Source: Nocardia amamiensis
GTDB lineage: Bacteria > Actinomycetota > Actinomycetes > Mycobacteriales > Mycobacteriaceae
Length of the DNA: 64,000 nt
Direction: 5' to 3'
NCBI RefSeq assembly: GCF_015477605.1
Contig: NZ_JADLQX010000013.1
Coordinates: 62,001 to 126,000 of the forward strand
Below the pieces are notes generated by a model, which saw nothing but the letters and a program-made list of their open reading frames with translations, was not told the origin of the DNA and searched no databases. Positions 42,843 to 51,767 of this stretch are shown piece by piece (position 1 is the stretch's first letter; every line of letters starts with the position of its first letter). A program made the position numbers and the translations under genes.

Positions 42843-44078
42843 GTGCACGTGACCACGCCCTCGATCCCCGCGGGATTCGACTTCACCGACCCCGACCTGC
42901 TCGCCACTCGCCTGCCCATCGAGGAGTTCGCCGAGCTGCGCCGCACCGCCCCGGTGTGGTGGTGCGCCCAGCCCGACCGCGCCAGCGGCTTCGACGACGG
43001 CGGCTACTGGGTCGTCTCCAAGCTCGAGCACATCAAGGAGATCTCCAAGCGCCCGGAGGTGTTCTCCTCCCAGCAGAACACCGCGATCATCCGGTTCAAC
43101 GAGGAGACCACCCGCGAGCAGATCGACATGCTCGGCGACATGCTGCTGCTGAACCTCGATCCGCCCAAGCACACCAAGACCCGCCGCATCATCTCCAAGG
43201 GCTTCACCCCGCGCGCGGTGGAGAGCCTGCGCGCCGCGCTCACCGAACGCGCCGCCAGGATCGTGCACGAGGCGAAGCAGGCCGGCGGCGGCGACTTCGT
43301 CGAGCAGGTGGCCTGTGAGCTGCCGCTGCAGGCGATCGCCGAGCTGATCGGCATCCCGCAGGAGGACCGGAAGAAGATCTTCGACTGGTCCAACCAGATG
43401 ATCTCCTACGACGACCCGGAGTTCGAGGGCGACCACCACGCCGCGACCGCCGAGGTGATGGGCTACGCCTGGAACATGGCCGAGCAGCGGCGCGCCTGCC
43501 CGGCCGAGGACATCGTCACCCAGCTGGTCAACGCCGACATCGATGGCGAGCACCTCGGCTCGGACGAGTTCGCGTTCTTCGTCATCCTGCTGTCGGTGGC
43601 GGGCAACGAGACCACCCGGAACTCGATCACCCACGGCATGAAGGCGTTCGTGGACCATCCCGAGCAGTGGGAGATCTACAAGCGGCAGCGTCCGCGCACC
43701 GCGCCCGACGAGATCGTCCGGTGGGCCACTCCCGTCACGGCGTTCCAGCGCACCGCGACCCAGGACACCGTGCTCGGCGGCCAGGAGATCAAGAAGGGCC
43801 AGCGGGTCGGATTGTTCTACAGCTCGGCCAATTTCGACGAGGAAGCGTTCGCCGACCCGTTCACCTTCGACGTGCTGCGCAATCCGAACCCGCACGTCGG
43901 CTTCGGCGGCACCGGCACGCACTACTGCGTCGGCGCGAATCTGGCCCGGCTGCAGATCGATCTGATGTTCAACGCCATCGCCGACGTGATGCCGAACCTG
44001 CGGCAGGTCTCCGAGCCGGTGCGCCTGCGCTCGGGCTGGCTGAACGGGATCAAGCGCTGGGAAGTCGAATACGCTTGA
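42843..44078 (+). CDS. CYP125-type cytochrome P450 (steroid C26-monooxygenase)
   Basis: A 411-residue P450, similar throughout to mycobacterial CYP125: GFDFTDPDLLATRLPIEEFAELR near the start, DFVEQVACELPLQAIAELIGIPQEDR, I-helix AGNETTRNSITHGM, DEIVRWATPVTAFQRTA (ExxR), and the haem loop FGGTGTHYCVGANLAR with the Cys ligand at about residue 361, ending RSGWLNGIKRWEVEY. CYP125 oxidises the C26/C27 end of cholesterol to start side-chain loss. The GTG at 42843 is followed by a TetR gene with a near-zero gap. A KstR-like palindrome lies upstream. Confidence 0.9.
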   Translation: MHVTTPSIPAGFDFTDPDLLATRLPIEEFAELRRTAPVWWCAQPDRASGFDDGGYWVVSKLEHIKEISKRPEVFSSQQNTAIIRFNEETTREQIDMLGDMLLLNLDPPKHTKTRRIISKGFTPRAVESLRAALTERAARIVHEAKQAGGGDFVEQVACELPLQAIAELIGIPQEDRKKIFDWSNQMISYDDPEFEGDHHAATAEVMGYAWNMAEQRRACPAEDIVTQLVNADIDGEHLGSDEFAFFVILLSVAGNETTRNSITHGMKAFVDHPEQWEIYKRQRPRTAPDEIVRWATPVTAFQRTATQDTVLGGQEIKKGQRVGLFYSSANFDEEAFADPFTFDVLRNPNPHVGFGGTGTHYCVGANLARLQIDLMFNAIADVMPNLRQVSEPVRLRSGWLNGIKRWEVEYA

Positions 44079-44083
44079 ATCGA

Positions 44084-44803
44084 GTGGTGCAACAGTCCAA
44101 ACCACGGGGCCGTGCGCCGGTGGTGACCGACGGTGAGATCCGGAGGGTCGCCGGCGCGCTGCTGGTCGAGCGCGGGCCGGACGCGGTCACCCTGCGCGCC
44201 ATCGCGCGCGAACTCGGTGTCACCGCTCCCGCGCTGTACCGGTACTACAAGTCGCTGGATGACCTGCTGGAGCGACTGCGGCTGGACTTCTGCGCCGACT
44301 TGGCCGAGGAGCTGTCCGCCGAGATCGCCACGCTGCCCGATGACGGCGCGGTGCAGTTCTTCGCCATCTGCCGTGGCTTCCGGCGCTGGGCGCTGGCGCA
44401 CACCAGGGAGTTCACCCTGGTGTTCGCCTCGCCCGGCGCCGGGCAGGCGCGCCGATTCGACGAGCCGTTCGGCCGGATCTTCCTCGCCGCGACGGGCCGG
44501 CTGCTGGCGACCTACGACATCGTCACACCGCCCACCGACGTCATCCCGCCGGAGCTGCGCGAGGATCTGGTGCACTTCCAGACCGAACTGCTGGCGGCGC
44601 TGTCGGAATCCGGTCAGAAGTTCCCCGCCGAGAAACTGGATCTCGGGGTGACGTACCTGATGATCCAGATCTGGGCGCGGCTCTACGGGCATGTCACGCT
44701 CGAGGTGTTCGGGAACTACCCGATCCCGCTGGACAATCCGGAAATCCTGTTCGACGCCATGCTCGCCGATCTCGGACGGACGGCGGGCCTGCTCGCCGAC
44801 TGA
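44084..44803 (+). CDS. TetR family regulator (WHG-type C-terminus)
   Basis: A 239-residue TetR regulator with the HTH in ALLVERGPDAVTLRAIARELGVTAPALYRYYKSLDDLLERL (~25-65). The C-terminal half (LMIQIWARLYGHVTLEVFGNYP) is of the WHG type. Start is GTG 44084 or 44087, just after the P450 stop (44078), so both genes share one transcript. It probably represses the P450 gene through the palindrome at 42729-42757. The ligand may be a sterol intermediate; that is an inference. Confidence 0.85.
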   Translation: MVQQSKPRGRAPVVTDGEIRRVAGALLVERGPDAVTLRAIARELGVTAPALYRYYKSLDDLLERLRLDFCADLAEELSAEIATLPDDGAVQFFAICRGFRRWALAHTREFTLVFASPGAGQARRFDEPFGRIFLAATGRLLATYDIVTPPTDVIPPELREDLVHFQTELLAALSESGQKFPAEKLDLGVTYLMIQIWARLYGHVTLEVFGNYPIPLDNPEILFDAMLADLGRTAGLLAD

Positions 44804-44820
44804 GCCGGTGCGGCGCTGCG

Positions 44821-46854
44821 CTATATGCGTGCGCCTTTGGCGCGGTTGCACGAGCGGCACAGGATCTGGAGGTTGGCGGCGCTGGTCGCGCCGCCGCGGC
44901 TGAGCGGGATGATGTGATCGAACTCCAGGTAGTGCCCGTCGCCGCATTCCACGCATTTGCCGCCGTCGCGCTGCCACACCTGCGCTTTCACCTCCTGCGG
45001 GATGCTGCGGGTGTCGCGCTGGCCCGGGGTGAGCACCAGTCGCTTGGCGACGCGCAGCGCGCCTTCCAGCGCGGCCGCGACGTAGTCCGGATCGGTGACG
45101 GCGAACGTCGCGCCACCGCGTGCGGAGGTGGCGGAGATCACCACGCAGCCTTGTTCGGCGTGCACGGAAACCACTCGGGACCAGGGCATTTCGGTGCCCG
45201 CGCCGGTGCCGACGAAGCGCAGCTTCTTGTTGCTGCTGATCAACCTGCCGTCGGTGAGCTTCGGACCGCGGGCCAGCTGACGCACGTGCGTCGCGGGCAG
45301 GTCCAGATGCACCGCCTCCTCGGGGTCCAGGTGCAGGCCCGGCGTGCGAACCACTGGCAGGTCGCCCGAGCGCAGCCGGTACAGCGTGTTGCCGCGGTGC
45401 ATGCGCCGGCGCAGGTCCTCGATCAGCGGGCCGCCGAGCCCGAGTTCGGTCACCGCCTGCTCGAACAGTTCCAGTTCCGCCTCCCTGACCTCGCCATCGG
45501 CGAAGGCGAAGGTGACCAGGCGCTCCACATAACTTTGCGCCAGATCGCGCAGCGCGGCGCGACCCGCGTCGGCATCGATGCGCTGGTAACGCAACGAGGC
45601 CCAGAGCGCCGCCCATTCCGGGCCGCGCGGGCCGTGGGTGGTGAGCACCCGCCAGGCCCGAGCATGCCAGTGGGTGAGGTACTCCTCGATCTCCGGCTCG
45701 CACCGCCCGCACGGCGCGAGGCCGCCGAACAGCTTGCGGCGCAGGGTAGCTCCGCAGCGTACGCAGTGCCGACCGCCGGACGGGGGACGCAGGTAGGCGT
45801 CGGGGGTCCACTCCGTACCGTCCCACCAGCGCATGCGCTGCGGATTGTCCGGATCCGGATGCCAGTCGGCGCGTTCAGGGTTCGGTGGAGCGACCGGTGC
45901 GGCTTCCGTGGTGTGCCGGGTCAGATCGACCGGCCGATGGGTGGGCGTCCGGGGCATGACCGAAGGTCCCACACGGTCGAGCACCTCGGTGCGAGGCCAG
46001 ACGGATTCGCCGTGGCCAGGCTGTGCCGACCGCCCGTGTTCGCCCTGTCCCGGGATGACATCGGCGGGGCTGTGGTCCTCGGTCAGCCGTAGCACCGGAG
46101 CGTCTTCCGGGACGCCGCTCGAGCCAACTGGACGCTCGAGCGGCCCCGTGGCCGACTCCTCGTTCCGGCGCGCCGGGCCGGAGGGGTGCCCGTGCGTACG
46201 ATGCCGGGCCGGAGCAACTCCTGGCAGTCCGGCGGGCGGTGGCGTCCCGGGTATGCGCCGCGTCGAAAGCCGTTCCTGCGCAGGGGAAGTTCCGGTGGGA
46301 TGGTGCACCCGGAACGGGTTGGCCGGGTGCGTGGTGCGGGCGTGCTCGGAGGGATCGTTGACCTGCACGCCGAACTCGGTGACCAACCCCGCCAGTCCGC
46401 TGGACCAGCCCTGCCCGATGGCACGGAATCGCCACTGCGCGTCGCGGCGGTAGAACTCGCCGAACATCAGGGCGGGCACCGCGTCGATGTCGTCGATGTC
46501 GAAGGTCACGACGGCGCCGTCGACGGCGTGCACGGCGACGGTCAACCCGTGGATGTCGCCGAAAGTCCCCTCGTCCACCGAGCCGGCGACAACGATGCGA
46601 TCGACGTCGGCTTCGGTGCGCGGCAGCGAGACGCTCAGCCGCGCGGTCCGCGCAGCGGGTTCCTGATCCAGCGTGACCGCCTGGGAGATGTGCCGGGGTG
46701 CGTTGTAGAACACCAGGTCGCGGTCCGAGCGAACCGCGCCGGAGGCGTCCAGCAGCAAGGCGTGCGCGTCCACCGCGTGCTCCGATCGCCATGAAACAAC
46801 CACGGCTAGAAGGGATGTCGGTACCGCTGCGTTCGCGCCCTTGCTGAGTTTCAT
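44821..46854 (-). CDS. TerD-DUF2510-zinc ribbon-TerB/PH-like-HNH nuclease fusion
   Basis: A 677-residue protein made of several modules. Residues 1-~172: TerD (KLSKGANAAVPTS; DLVFYNAPRHISQAVTL; VPALMFGEFYRRDAQWRFRAIGQGWSSGLAGL). A Pro/Arg-rich linker follows to ~320. Then a DUF2510 motif (~325-350, WHPDPDNPQRMRWWDGTEWT), a four-Cys zinc ribbon (CVRCG ... CGRC, ~362-385), a TerB-like helix pair (AFADGEVREAELELF, ~450), a PH-like segment (TDGRLISSNKKLRFVG, ~530), and at 623-677 an HNH nuclease (CVECGDGHYLEFDHIIPLSRGG, CRSC). Start ATG 46854 begins the TerD domain. A TerD protein joined to a nuclease suggests a stress- or phage-triggered effector; this is an inference. Confidence 0.85.
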   Translation of the reverse strand: MKLSKGANAAVPTSLLAVVVSWRSEHAVDAHALLLDASGAVRSDRDLVFYNAPRHISQAVTLDQEPAARTARLSVSLPRTEADVDRIVVAGSVDEGTFGDIHGLTVAVHAVDGAVVTFDIDDIDAVPALMFGEFYRRDAQWRFRAIGQGWSSGLAGLVTEFGVQVNDPSEHARTTHPANPFRVHHPTGTSPAQERLSTRRIPGTPPPAGLPGVAPARHRTHGHPSGPARRNEESATGPLERPVGSSGVPEDAPVLRLTEDHSPADVIPGQGEHGRSAQPGHGESVWPRTEVLDRVGPSVMPRTPTHRPVDLTRHTTEAAPVAPPNPERADWHPDPDNPQRMRWWDGTEWTPDAYLRPPSGGRHCVRCGATLRRKLFGGLAPCGRCEPEIEEYLTHWHARAWRVLTTHGPRGPEWAALWASLRYQRIDADAGRAALRDLAQSYVERLVTFAFADGEVREAELELFEQAVTELGLGGPLIEDLRRRMHRGNTLYRLRSGDLPVVRTPGLHLDPEEAVHLDLPATHVRQLARGPKLTDGRLISSNKKLRFVGTGAGTEMPWSRVVSVHAEQGCVVISATSARGGATFAVTDPDYVAAALEGALRVAKRLVLTPGQRDTRSIPQEVKAQVWQRDGGKCVECGDGHYLEFDHIIPLSRGGATSAANLQILCRSCNRAKGARI

Positions 46855-47149
46855 GGTGCTCGAACTATGCCACGACCCTCCGACACGCCGAACGCGCGAG
46901 GGGACCTCGCTCGGCGGGGCGAGATCGCGGGTGCTCCACAGCCGCCTGCCCGAGTTGGTGCGATCTGTCGGCGTCGATCCGCGCGCACCTGCAGGGCCTA
47001 GTTTAGGAAATCGGGGCGGATTCGACTGCCCCGAGGTCCAGTCGTGATCGCTCGCCCGCGGTGCGGGGGGCATCGAACCTGGATCTGACACAAATCGGCT
47101 GGTCGGGGCAATCCCGCACACGCCCCGTCTGGTACGGCACAGTGTTCTC

Positions 47150-47647
47150 ATGACGAACCCGAAACCTCCGGGTCGTAGGCCGTCGACCCCGAAGTTGCCA
47201 GGCGGGCGCGTGCCCGGCCCCGCCGACGTCCTGAACGCCGCGCAGGCCGCGGTGGAAGCGGCCCAGGCGGCGGCGGGGCAGGCGCTGGAAGCCGCCCAGA
47301 TGACCGCGTCATCGGCGTTCGACGCGGCGGTGCGGCTGCCGCCCGCCTCGGCCCAGCTGGCCGGGCAGCTGGCCGACCTGATCGAAAGCCTCTCGGTCGC
47401 GGTCGAGCGGCTGAATTCCACGATCGATCGTCTCGACCGCACCCTGGCGCTGGCCGACCCGGCCTTCGCCGCCTACGACCGGCTGCTGCCCAGGCTGGAG
47501 GCGATGATCTCGCTCGGCGAGGACGTGCTCGGGAAGCTGGCCAAGTTGCCGGGCATCGCGCTGCTCGGCAAGCTGACCGGCCTGAGCGCGCCGGAGCGGC
47601 AGGAGCCGGAGCCGCCGCCGCGAAAGCCCGGCAAGCGGCGCAGATAG
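47150..47647 (+). CDS. Hypothetical Ala-rich helical protein
   Basis: A 165-residue protein of low complexity. After a basic start (MTNPKPPGRRPSTPK) there is an alanine-rich helical region (VLNAAQAAVEAAQAAAGQALEAAQ, ~28-52) that may form a coiled coil, then a second helical part with ESLSVAVERLNSTIDRLDRTLALADPAF, a hydrophobic KLPGIALLGKLTGL, and a basic tail (PPRKPGKRRR). Family and function are not known; relatives are seen in mycolata. It lies between the TerD-HNH gene (divergent) and the aminodeoxychorismate synthase gene (convergent). Confidence 0.65.
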   Translation: MTNPKPPGRRPSTPKLPGGRVPGPADVLNAAQAAVEAAQAAAGQALEAAQMTASSAFDAAVRLPPASAQLAGQLADLIESLSVAVERLNSTIDRLDRTLALADPAFAAYDRLLPRLEAMISLGEDVLGKLAKLPGIALLGKLTGLSAPERQEPEPPPRKPGKRRR

Positions 47648-47652
47648 CGAGA

Positions 47653-49881
47653 TCAGCGGTGTGCGTGATCGGCGGCGGCACGCAACGTGGCCGCCGCCTT
47701 GAGCAGCACTTCGCGGTACTCGTCTTCCGGGTCCGAGTCGAGCACGATCGCGCCGCCCGCCCCGATCCGCCAGCGGCCGTCGTAGCGCACGGCGGTGCGG
47801 ATCACGATGTTGAGGTCCGCGGTGCCGCCGAGCCCGAGGAAGCCGATGGTGCCCGAATAGACTCCGCGCGCTTCGGTTTCCAGCTCGTCGATGATCTCGC
47901 AGGTGCGCAGCTTCGGCGCGCCGGTCATCGAGCCGCCGGGAAAACACGCACGCAGGCAGTCGACCACGCCGACCTCCGGCCGCAGCCTGCCGCGCACGGT
48001 CGACACCAGCTGATGGACCGTCGCGTACTGCTCGGTGGCCATCAGCTTCGGCACATACACGCTCCCGATCTCGCAGACCCGGCCCAGATCGTTGCGCAGC
48101 AGGTCGACGATCATCAGGTTCTCCGCCCTGGTCTTCGGGCTGTCGGCCAGCTCGCGGCGCAGGCGCTCGTCCTGTTCGGGCGTGGCGCCGCGCGGCGCGG
48201 TGCCTTTGATCGGCTTGCTCTCCACGACGCGGTGACGATTGATCTTCAGGAACCGCTCCGGTGACGAGCAGGCGATGTCGAGGTCGTCGAAGCGCAGGTA
48301 GGCGGCATATGGCGCCGGATTGCAGCGGCGCAGCGTGCGATAGAAATCGAGCCCGTCGGCCGCGGCGGCGGGGATCGCCGCATTGTCGGTGAGGCAGATC
48401 TCGTAGGACTCGCCCGCGTGCAGGCGCTCCTGGCAGACCGCGATGTCGGCGAGATAGCGCTCCCGGCCGCGGGTGAGCAGCGGTGCGGCCGCGTCGCCGT
48501 CCGGCGGCAGCTCGAGCACCGGCGGATTCGACCAGGTCGGAAGGGTTTCCAAGGTCTCGCGAGTGTCGCGCAGCCAGTCCGCGCCGGATCGGGCCGTTTC
48601 CGGTGTGTCGCTCAGGGCGAGCAGATGCGTCCGCCCGCCCACGTGGTCGACCACCACCAGCCGGTCGGCGAAGATCCACTGCGCGTCCGGAGTCGGCGCG
48701 CGATGGACCGCGGTACCACCGCAGTCGGCTTTGACCTCGTAGCCGAGGTAGCCGACATATCCACCGGCGAAATCGAACGGCAGATCGGGCAGTTCGAGCC
48801 GGCGGGTCCGCAACTCGGCGGCGAGGAAGTCGAGGATGCCGCCGCGGGCGGTGCGCCGATGCCCGTCGGAGGATTCCACGGTCACCTCGCCGTCGCCGAC
48901 GCGGTAGCGCAGCACTTCCGCCAGCGGGCCGCTCGCGTCGCCTAGGAAGGAGAACCGATCCACTCCGGGCTCCACGTGCTCGCTGTCCAGCCAGAACGCC
49001 GTGGGGGAGTTGCCGTACAACCGCACGAAAGCGCTCTCGGTGTCGATGGCCCGCTCGATCACGTCCTGTTGCAGCCGGAAGGTCCGCCGCGGTGCAGGAT
49101 CGGTGAGAGTTCGTGCGGATTCGGTTTCGCGCAAGCGCTCGAATCCAGCCGCGGCGGCAGGGAACTGCGCGGGCGCGAGCGGAACACGCGTCGCGGCGTA
49201 GGTCTGTGGCGCAGGCGGCGGGGAGCCAACCGCCTCCGGCGCGACTTCGCGCTCCACCTCGACCGGTATCCGCGAATCCGGGAAGCTCGGCGGAACACGA
49301 TGCGCCGCAGTGAGTTTTGCGAAGTTGCGCAGCAGCGCCGCGCCGAACTCGCTGGCGATCGATTCCGGATGGAACTGCACCCCCCACTGCGGGCGCGTGC
49401 GGTGCCGCACGCTCATGACGACGCCGTCGGCGGCCACCGCGGTGACCTCCAGATCGTCCGGCAGCCGCCGCAGCGCGCACAGCGAGTGATAGCGCACGGC
49501 GGTGAAGCCCTGCGGGATCCCCTCGAACAGACCCCGGCCGTCGTGTTCGATCCGATCGAGATAGCCATGTCTGGCGGCGGGCGCCTCGGCGACCACACCG
49601 CCCGCCGCTACCACGATGCCCTGATGGCCGAGACACACTCCGAGCAGGGGAAGGTCGGTCTCCTCGATCACCGCCGCGGAGATTCCCACGTCGCGTGGCA
49701 CGTCCGGCCGTCCCGGTCCCGGTGAGACGACCACGTTGTCGAAGCGAGCCAGACCGAGTTCGGCGACCGTGCGCGCCTCGTCGTTGCGCACGACTGTCGG
49801 CTCGACGCCGTTCACCTCGCTGATCAGCTGATACAGGTTGTAGGTGAAGGAGTCGTAATTGTCGATCAACAGCGTGTGCAT
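47653..49881 (-). CDS. pabB: Fused aminodeoxychorismate synthase (PabA-PabB)
   Basis: A 742-residue fusion for p-aminobenzoate (folate) synthesis. Residues ~1-190 are a class I glutamine amidotransferase (LLIDNYDSFTYNLYQLISEVNG; nucleophile Cys in GVCLGHQGIVV; VRYHSL; QFHPESI). A linker of about 100 residues leads to a chorismate-using PabB domain (~290-742) with PDAQWIFADRLVVVDH, SYEICLTDNAAIP, YLRFDDLDIACSSPERFLKI, SKPIKGTAPRG, KTRAENLMIVDLLRNDLGRVCEIGSVYVP, and CFPGGSMTGAPKLR. Fused forms occur in actinomycetes both for folate and for antibiotics; no pathway partner (pabC, folP) is nearby. Confidence 0.93.
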   Translation of the reverse strand: MHTLLIDNYDSFTYNLYQLISEVNGVEPTVVRNDEARTVAELGLARFDNVVVSPGPGRPDVPRDVGISAAVIEETDLPLLGVCLGHQGIVVAAGGVVAEAPAARHGYLDRIEHDGRGLFEGIPQGFTAVRYHSLCALRRLPDDLEVTAVAADGVVMSVRHRTRPQWGVQFHPESIASEFGAALLRNFAKLTAAHRVPPSFPDSRIPVEVEREVAPEAVGSPPPAPQTYAATRVPLAPAQFPAAAAGFERLRETESARTLTDPAPRRTFRLQQDVIERAIDTESAFVRLYGNSPTAFWLDSEHVEPGVDRFSFLGDASGPLAEVLRYRVGDGEVTVESSDGHRRTARGGILDFLAAELRTRRLELPDLPFDFAGGYVGYLGYEVKADCGGTAVHRAPTPDAQWIFADRLVVVDHVGGRTHLLALSDTPETARSGADWLRDTRETLETLPTWSNPPVLELPPDGDAAAPLLTRGRERYLADIAVCQERLHAGESYEICLTDNAAIPAAAADGLDFYRTLRRCNPAPYAAYLRFDDLDIACSSPERFLKINRHRVVESKPIKGTAPRGATPEQDERLRRELADSPKTRAENLMIVDLLRNDLGRVCEIGSVYVPKLMATEQYATVHQLVSTVRGRLRPEVGVVDCLRACFPGGSMTGAPKLRTCEIIDELETEARGVYSGTIGFLGLGGTADLNIVIRTAVRYDGRWRIGAGGAIVLDSDPEDEYREVLLKAAATLRAAADHAHR

Positions 49882-49961
49882 GGTGCTCGAAACCCTACGC
49901 CGCGCCGGTCGCAGCTAACTGTTGTCGTCTGCCTTCAGTTCGTCTGGTCCGGTGGTGCACA

Positions 49962-51026
49962 ATGTTGGGCATGTCTGTTGCGCAACCGGCTGACGTGGAC
50001 CCCGCGGTCGTCGACTTCGCCGTGGTCGGCAAGTGGATGGATGAGCAGGGTCTGCCCGCGGGCGAGGTCGAGGACGTGACCGCGCTGGGCGGCGGCACGC
50101 AGAACATCATGCTCCGCTTCACCCGCGGCGGCCGGACGTACGTGTTGCGCCGTGGGCCGAAGCACCTGCGGGCCAAGAGCAACGACGTGATCCGGCGGGA
50201 GGCTCGTCTGCTCGGCGCGCTGGGCGGCACCGAGGTGCGCGCACCACGGGTGATCGCGGCCTGCCCCGACGAATCGGTGCTGGGCGCGGTCTTCTATCTG
50301 ATGGAGCCGATCACCGGTTTCAACCCGCAGAACGAACTGCCCGAGCCGCACGCGAGCGATCCGGAGATGCGCAGGCAGATGGGCCTGTCCGCGGTCGAGG
50401 CGATCGCGCGGCTCGGCGCGCTGGACTACCAGGCGCTCGGCTTGACCGATTACGGCAAGCCGGAGGGCTTCCTGGAACGTCAGGTGCCGCGCTGGCTCGG
50501 TGAATTGGAGTCGTACTCGGCCAACGAGGGCTACCCCGGCCCGGAGATTCCCGGCGTGGAGTCGGTGGGCGAGTGGCTGGACCGCAACCGTCCGGCCGAG
50601 TGGACGCCCGGCATCCTGCACGGCGACTGTCATCTGGCGAATATGGTGTTCTCTTACGACGGTCCGCAGGTGGCGGCAATGGTGGACTGGGAGATGTCCA
50701 CCATCGGCGACCCGCTGCTGGACCTCGGCTGGCAGATCGCCACCCGGCCGGAGCCGGGTACCACCGGCGCGGCGCTGGTCGGCAAGCTCGGCGCGGTCGG
50801 CGGGCTGCCGACCGCGGAGGAGATGATCGCGCACTACGGGCGGTTCTCCGATCGCGATCTGAGCGCCATGTCGTGGTACACGGTGCTGGCCTGCTTCAAG
50901 CTCGGCATCGTTCTGGAGGGCACGCACGCCCGCGCGTTCGCGGGCAAGGCGCCCACGCAGGTCGGCGAGTTCCTGCACGCGATCACGCTGGAGTTGTTCG
51001 AGCGGGCGCACCAGCTCATGGAGTGA
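49962..51026 (+). CDS. APH-fold phosphotransferase family protein
   Basis: A 354-residue protein of the aminoglycoside phosphotransferase fold, of the type linked to acyl-CoA dehydrogenase genes (ACAD10-like). Motifs: VTALGGGTQNIMLRFTRGGRTYVLRRGPK, VLGAVFYLMEPITGF, GILHGDCHLANMVFSYDGPQVAAMVDWEMSTIGDPLLDLGWQIATRP, which holds the catalytic HGDxHxxN and the metal Asp. In mycobacteria such proteins occur with lipid catabolism genes. The substrate is unknown; it need not be an antibiotic. Start ATG 49962 or 49971; no clear ribosome site. Confidence 0.87.
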   Translation: MLGMSVAQPADVDPAVVDFAVVGKWMDEQGLPAGEVEDVTALGGGTQNIMLRFTRGGRTYVLRRGPKHLRAKSNDVIRREARLLGALGGTEVRAPRVIAACPDESVLGAVFYLMEPITGFNPQNELPEPHASDPEMRRQMGLSAVEAIARLGALDYQALGLTDYGKPEGFLERQVPRWLGELESYSANEGYPGPEIPGVESVGEWLDRNRPAEWTPGILHGDCHLANMVFSYDGPQVAAMVDWEMSTIGDPLLDLGWQIATRPEPGTTGAALVGKLGAVGGLPTAEEMIAHYGRFSDRDLSAMSWYTVLACFKLGIVLEGTHARAFAGKAPTQVGEFLHAITLELFERAHQLME

Positions 51027-51098
51027 TTGTCGGGATGTTGCCGATAGTTGACCGAAAATCGGTAGCAGGTGCGACTCGGCCACCCTTAGGTTGGCCGC

Positions 51099-51629
51099 AT
51101 GCCGATCGTTCCTGATGTCAAGGACTGGACCTGGGTGCTCGAACGCGCCTGTCCCGAATGTGGTTTCGACGCCGCCGCGACCAGTTACGAGGCCGTGCCC
51201 GCGCTGACCCGCGAGACGGCCGTCCGATTCGGGGCGGTGCTCGACCGCCCCGACGTCCGGGCTCGGCCGGACGAATCCACCTGGTCGGCCCTGGAATACG
51301 GCGCCCACGTGCGCGACGTGTGCCGCCTCTTCGATACCCGGCTCGGCCTGATGCTGGCCGGTGACCCCGATGGCGAGATCCCGCGTTTCGCCAATTGGGA
51401 CCAGGACGCCACCGCGATCGCCGATCGCTACAACGAGCAGGACCCGGCCCGGGTCGCGGCGGAGTTGGACGAGGCCGCCGAGCGTGTGGCGCGCTCCTTC
51501 GAATCCGTTCCGCAGGCCCGGCGTGGACTGCGCGGCGCGCGCAGCGACGGGGCGGTGTTCACGGTGGATTCCTTCGCGCGGTACTTCGTCCACGATCTGG
51601 TGCACCACGTGCACGACGTCCGCGGCTGA
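51099..51629 (+). CDS. DinB-like superfamily protein
   Basis: A 176-residue helical protein. It has PVPDxxxWTWVLERACPECGFDA at the start, WSALEYGAHVRDVCRLFDTRL in the middle with the first His of a metal triad, and VDSFARYFVHDLVHHVHDV at the end with the last three His. This is the pattern of DinB/MDMPI-type four-helix bundles that bind a metal; related proteins act with mycothiol or other thiols. The reaction is unknown. It is separated by 138 bases from the NDMA-ADH. Confidence 0.72.
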   Translation: MPIVPDVKDWTWVLERACPECGFDAAATSYEAVPALTRETAVRFGAVLDRPDVRARPDESTWSALEYGAHVRDVCRLFDTRLGLMLAGDPDGEIPRFANWDQDATAIADRYNEQDPARVAAELDEAAERVARSFESVPQARRGLRGARSDGAVFTVDSFARYFVHDLVHHVHDVRG

Positions 51630-51637
51630 CAGCGGAC

Positions 51638-51649
51638 TGTAACGCGTTC
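51638..51649. promoter_or_regulatory. Outer half of a 12-bp inverted repeat (TGTAACGCGTTC)
   Basis: This segment is the exact inverse of GAACGCGTTACA at 51695-51706. It contains the AACnnGTT core of a KstR-type box but lacks the last conserved base. Confidence 0.5.
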
Positions 51650-51692
51650 GGGACCTCCGTCACGCTGTACGCCCGAATTTTCAACGCGGTAC

Positions 51693-51706
51693 TAGAACGC
51701 GTTACA
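51693..51706. promoter_or_regulatory. KstR-type box TAGAACGCGTTACA upstream of ADH
   Basis: It matches the published KstR consensus TnnAACnnGTTnnA at every fixed base. It lies 62 bases before the ATG of the NDMA-dependent alcohol dehydrogenase, in promoter position, and is mirrored by the site at 51638. Regulation by KstR or a relative is inferred. Confidence 0.6.
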
Positions 51707-51767
51707 TTTTTCTCGTACTGTGGGTGCAGTCACATATAAGCACGTGCATGCGAGAGGGTCGACAGGA

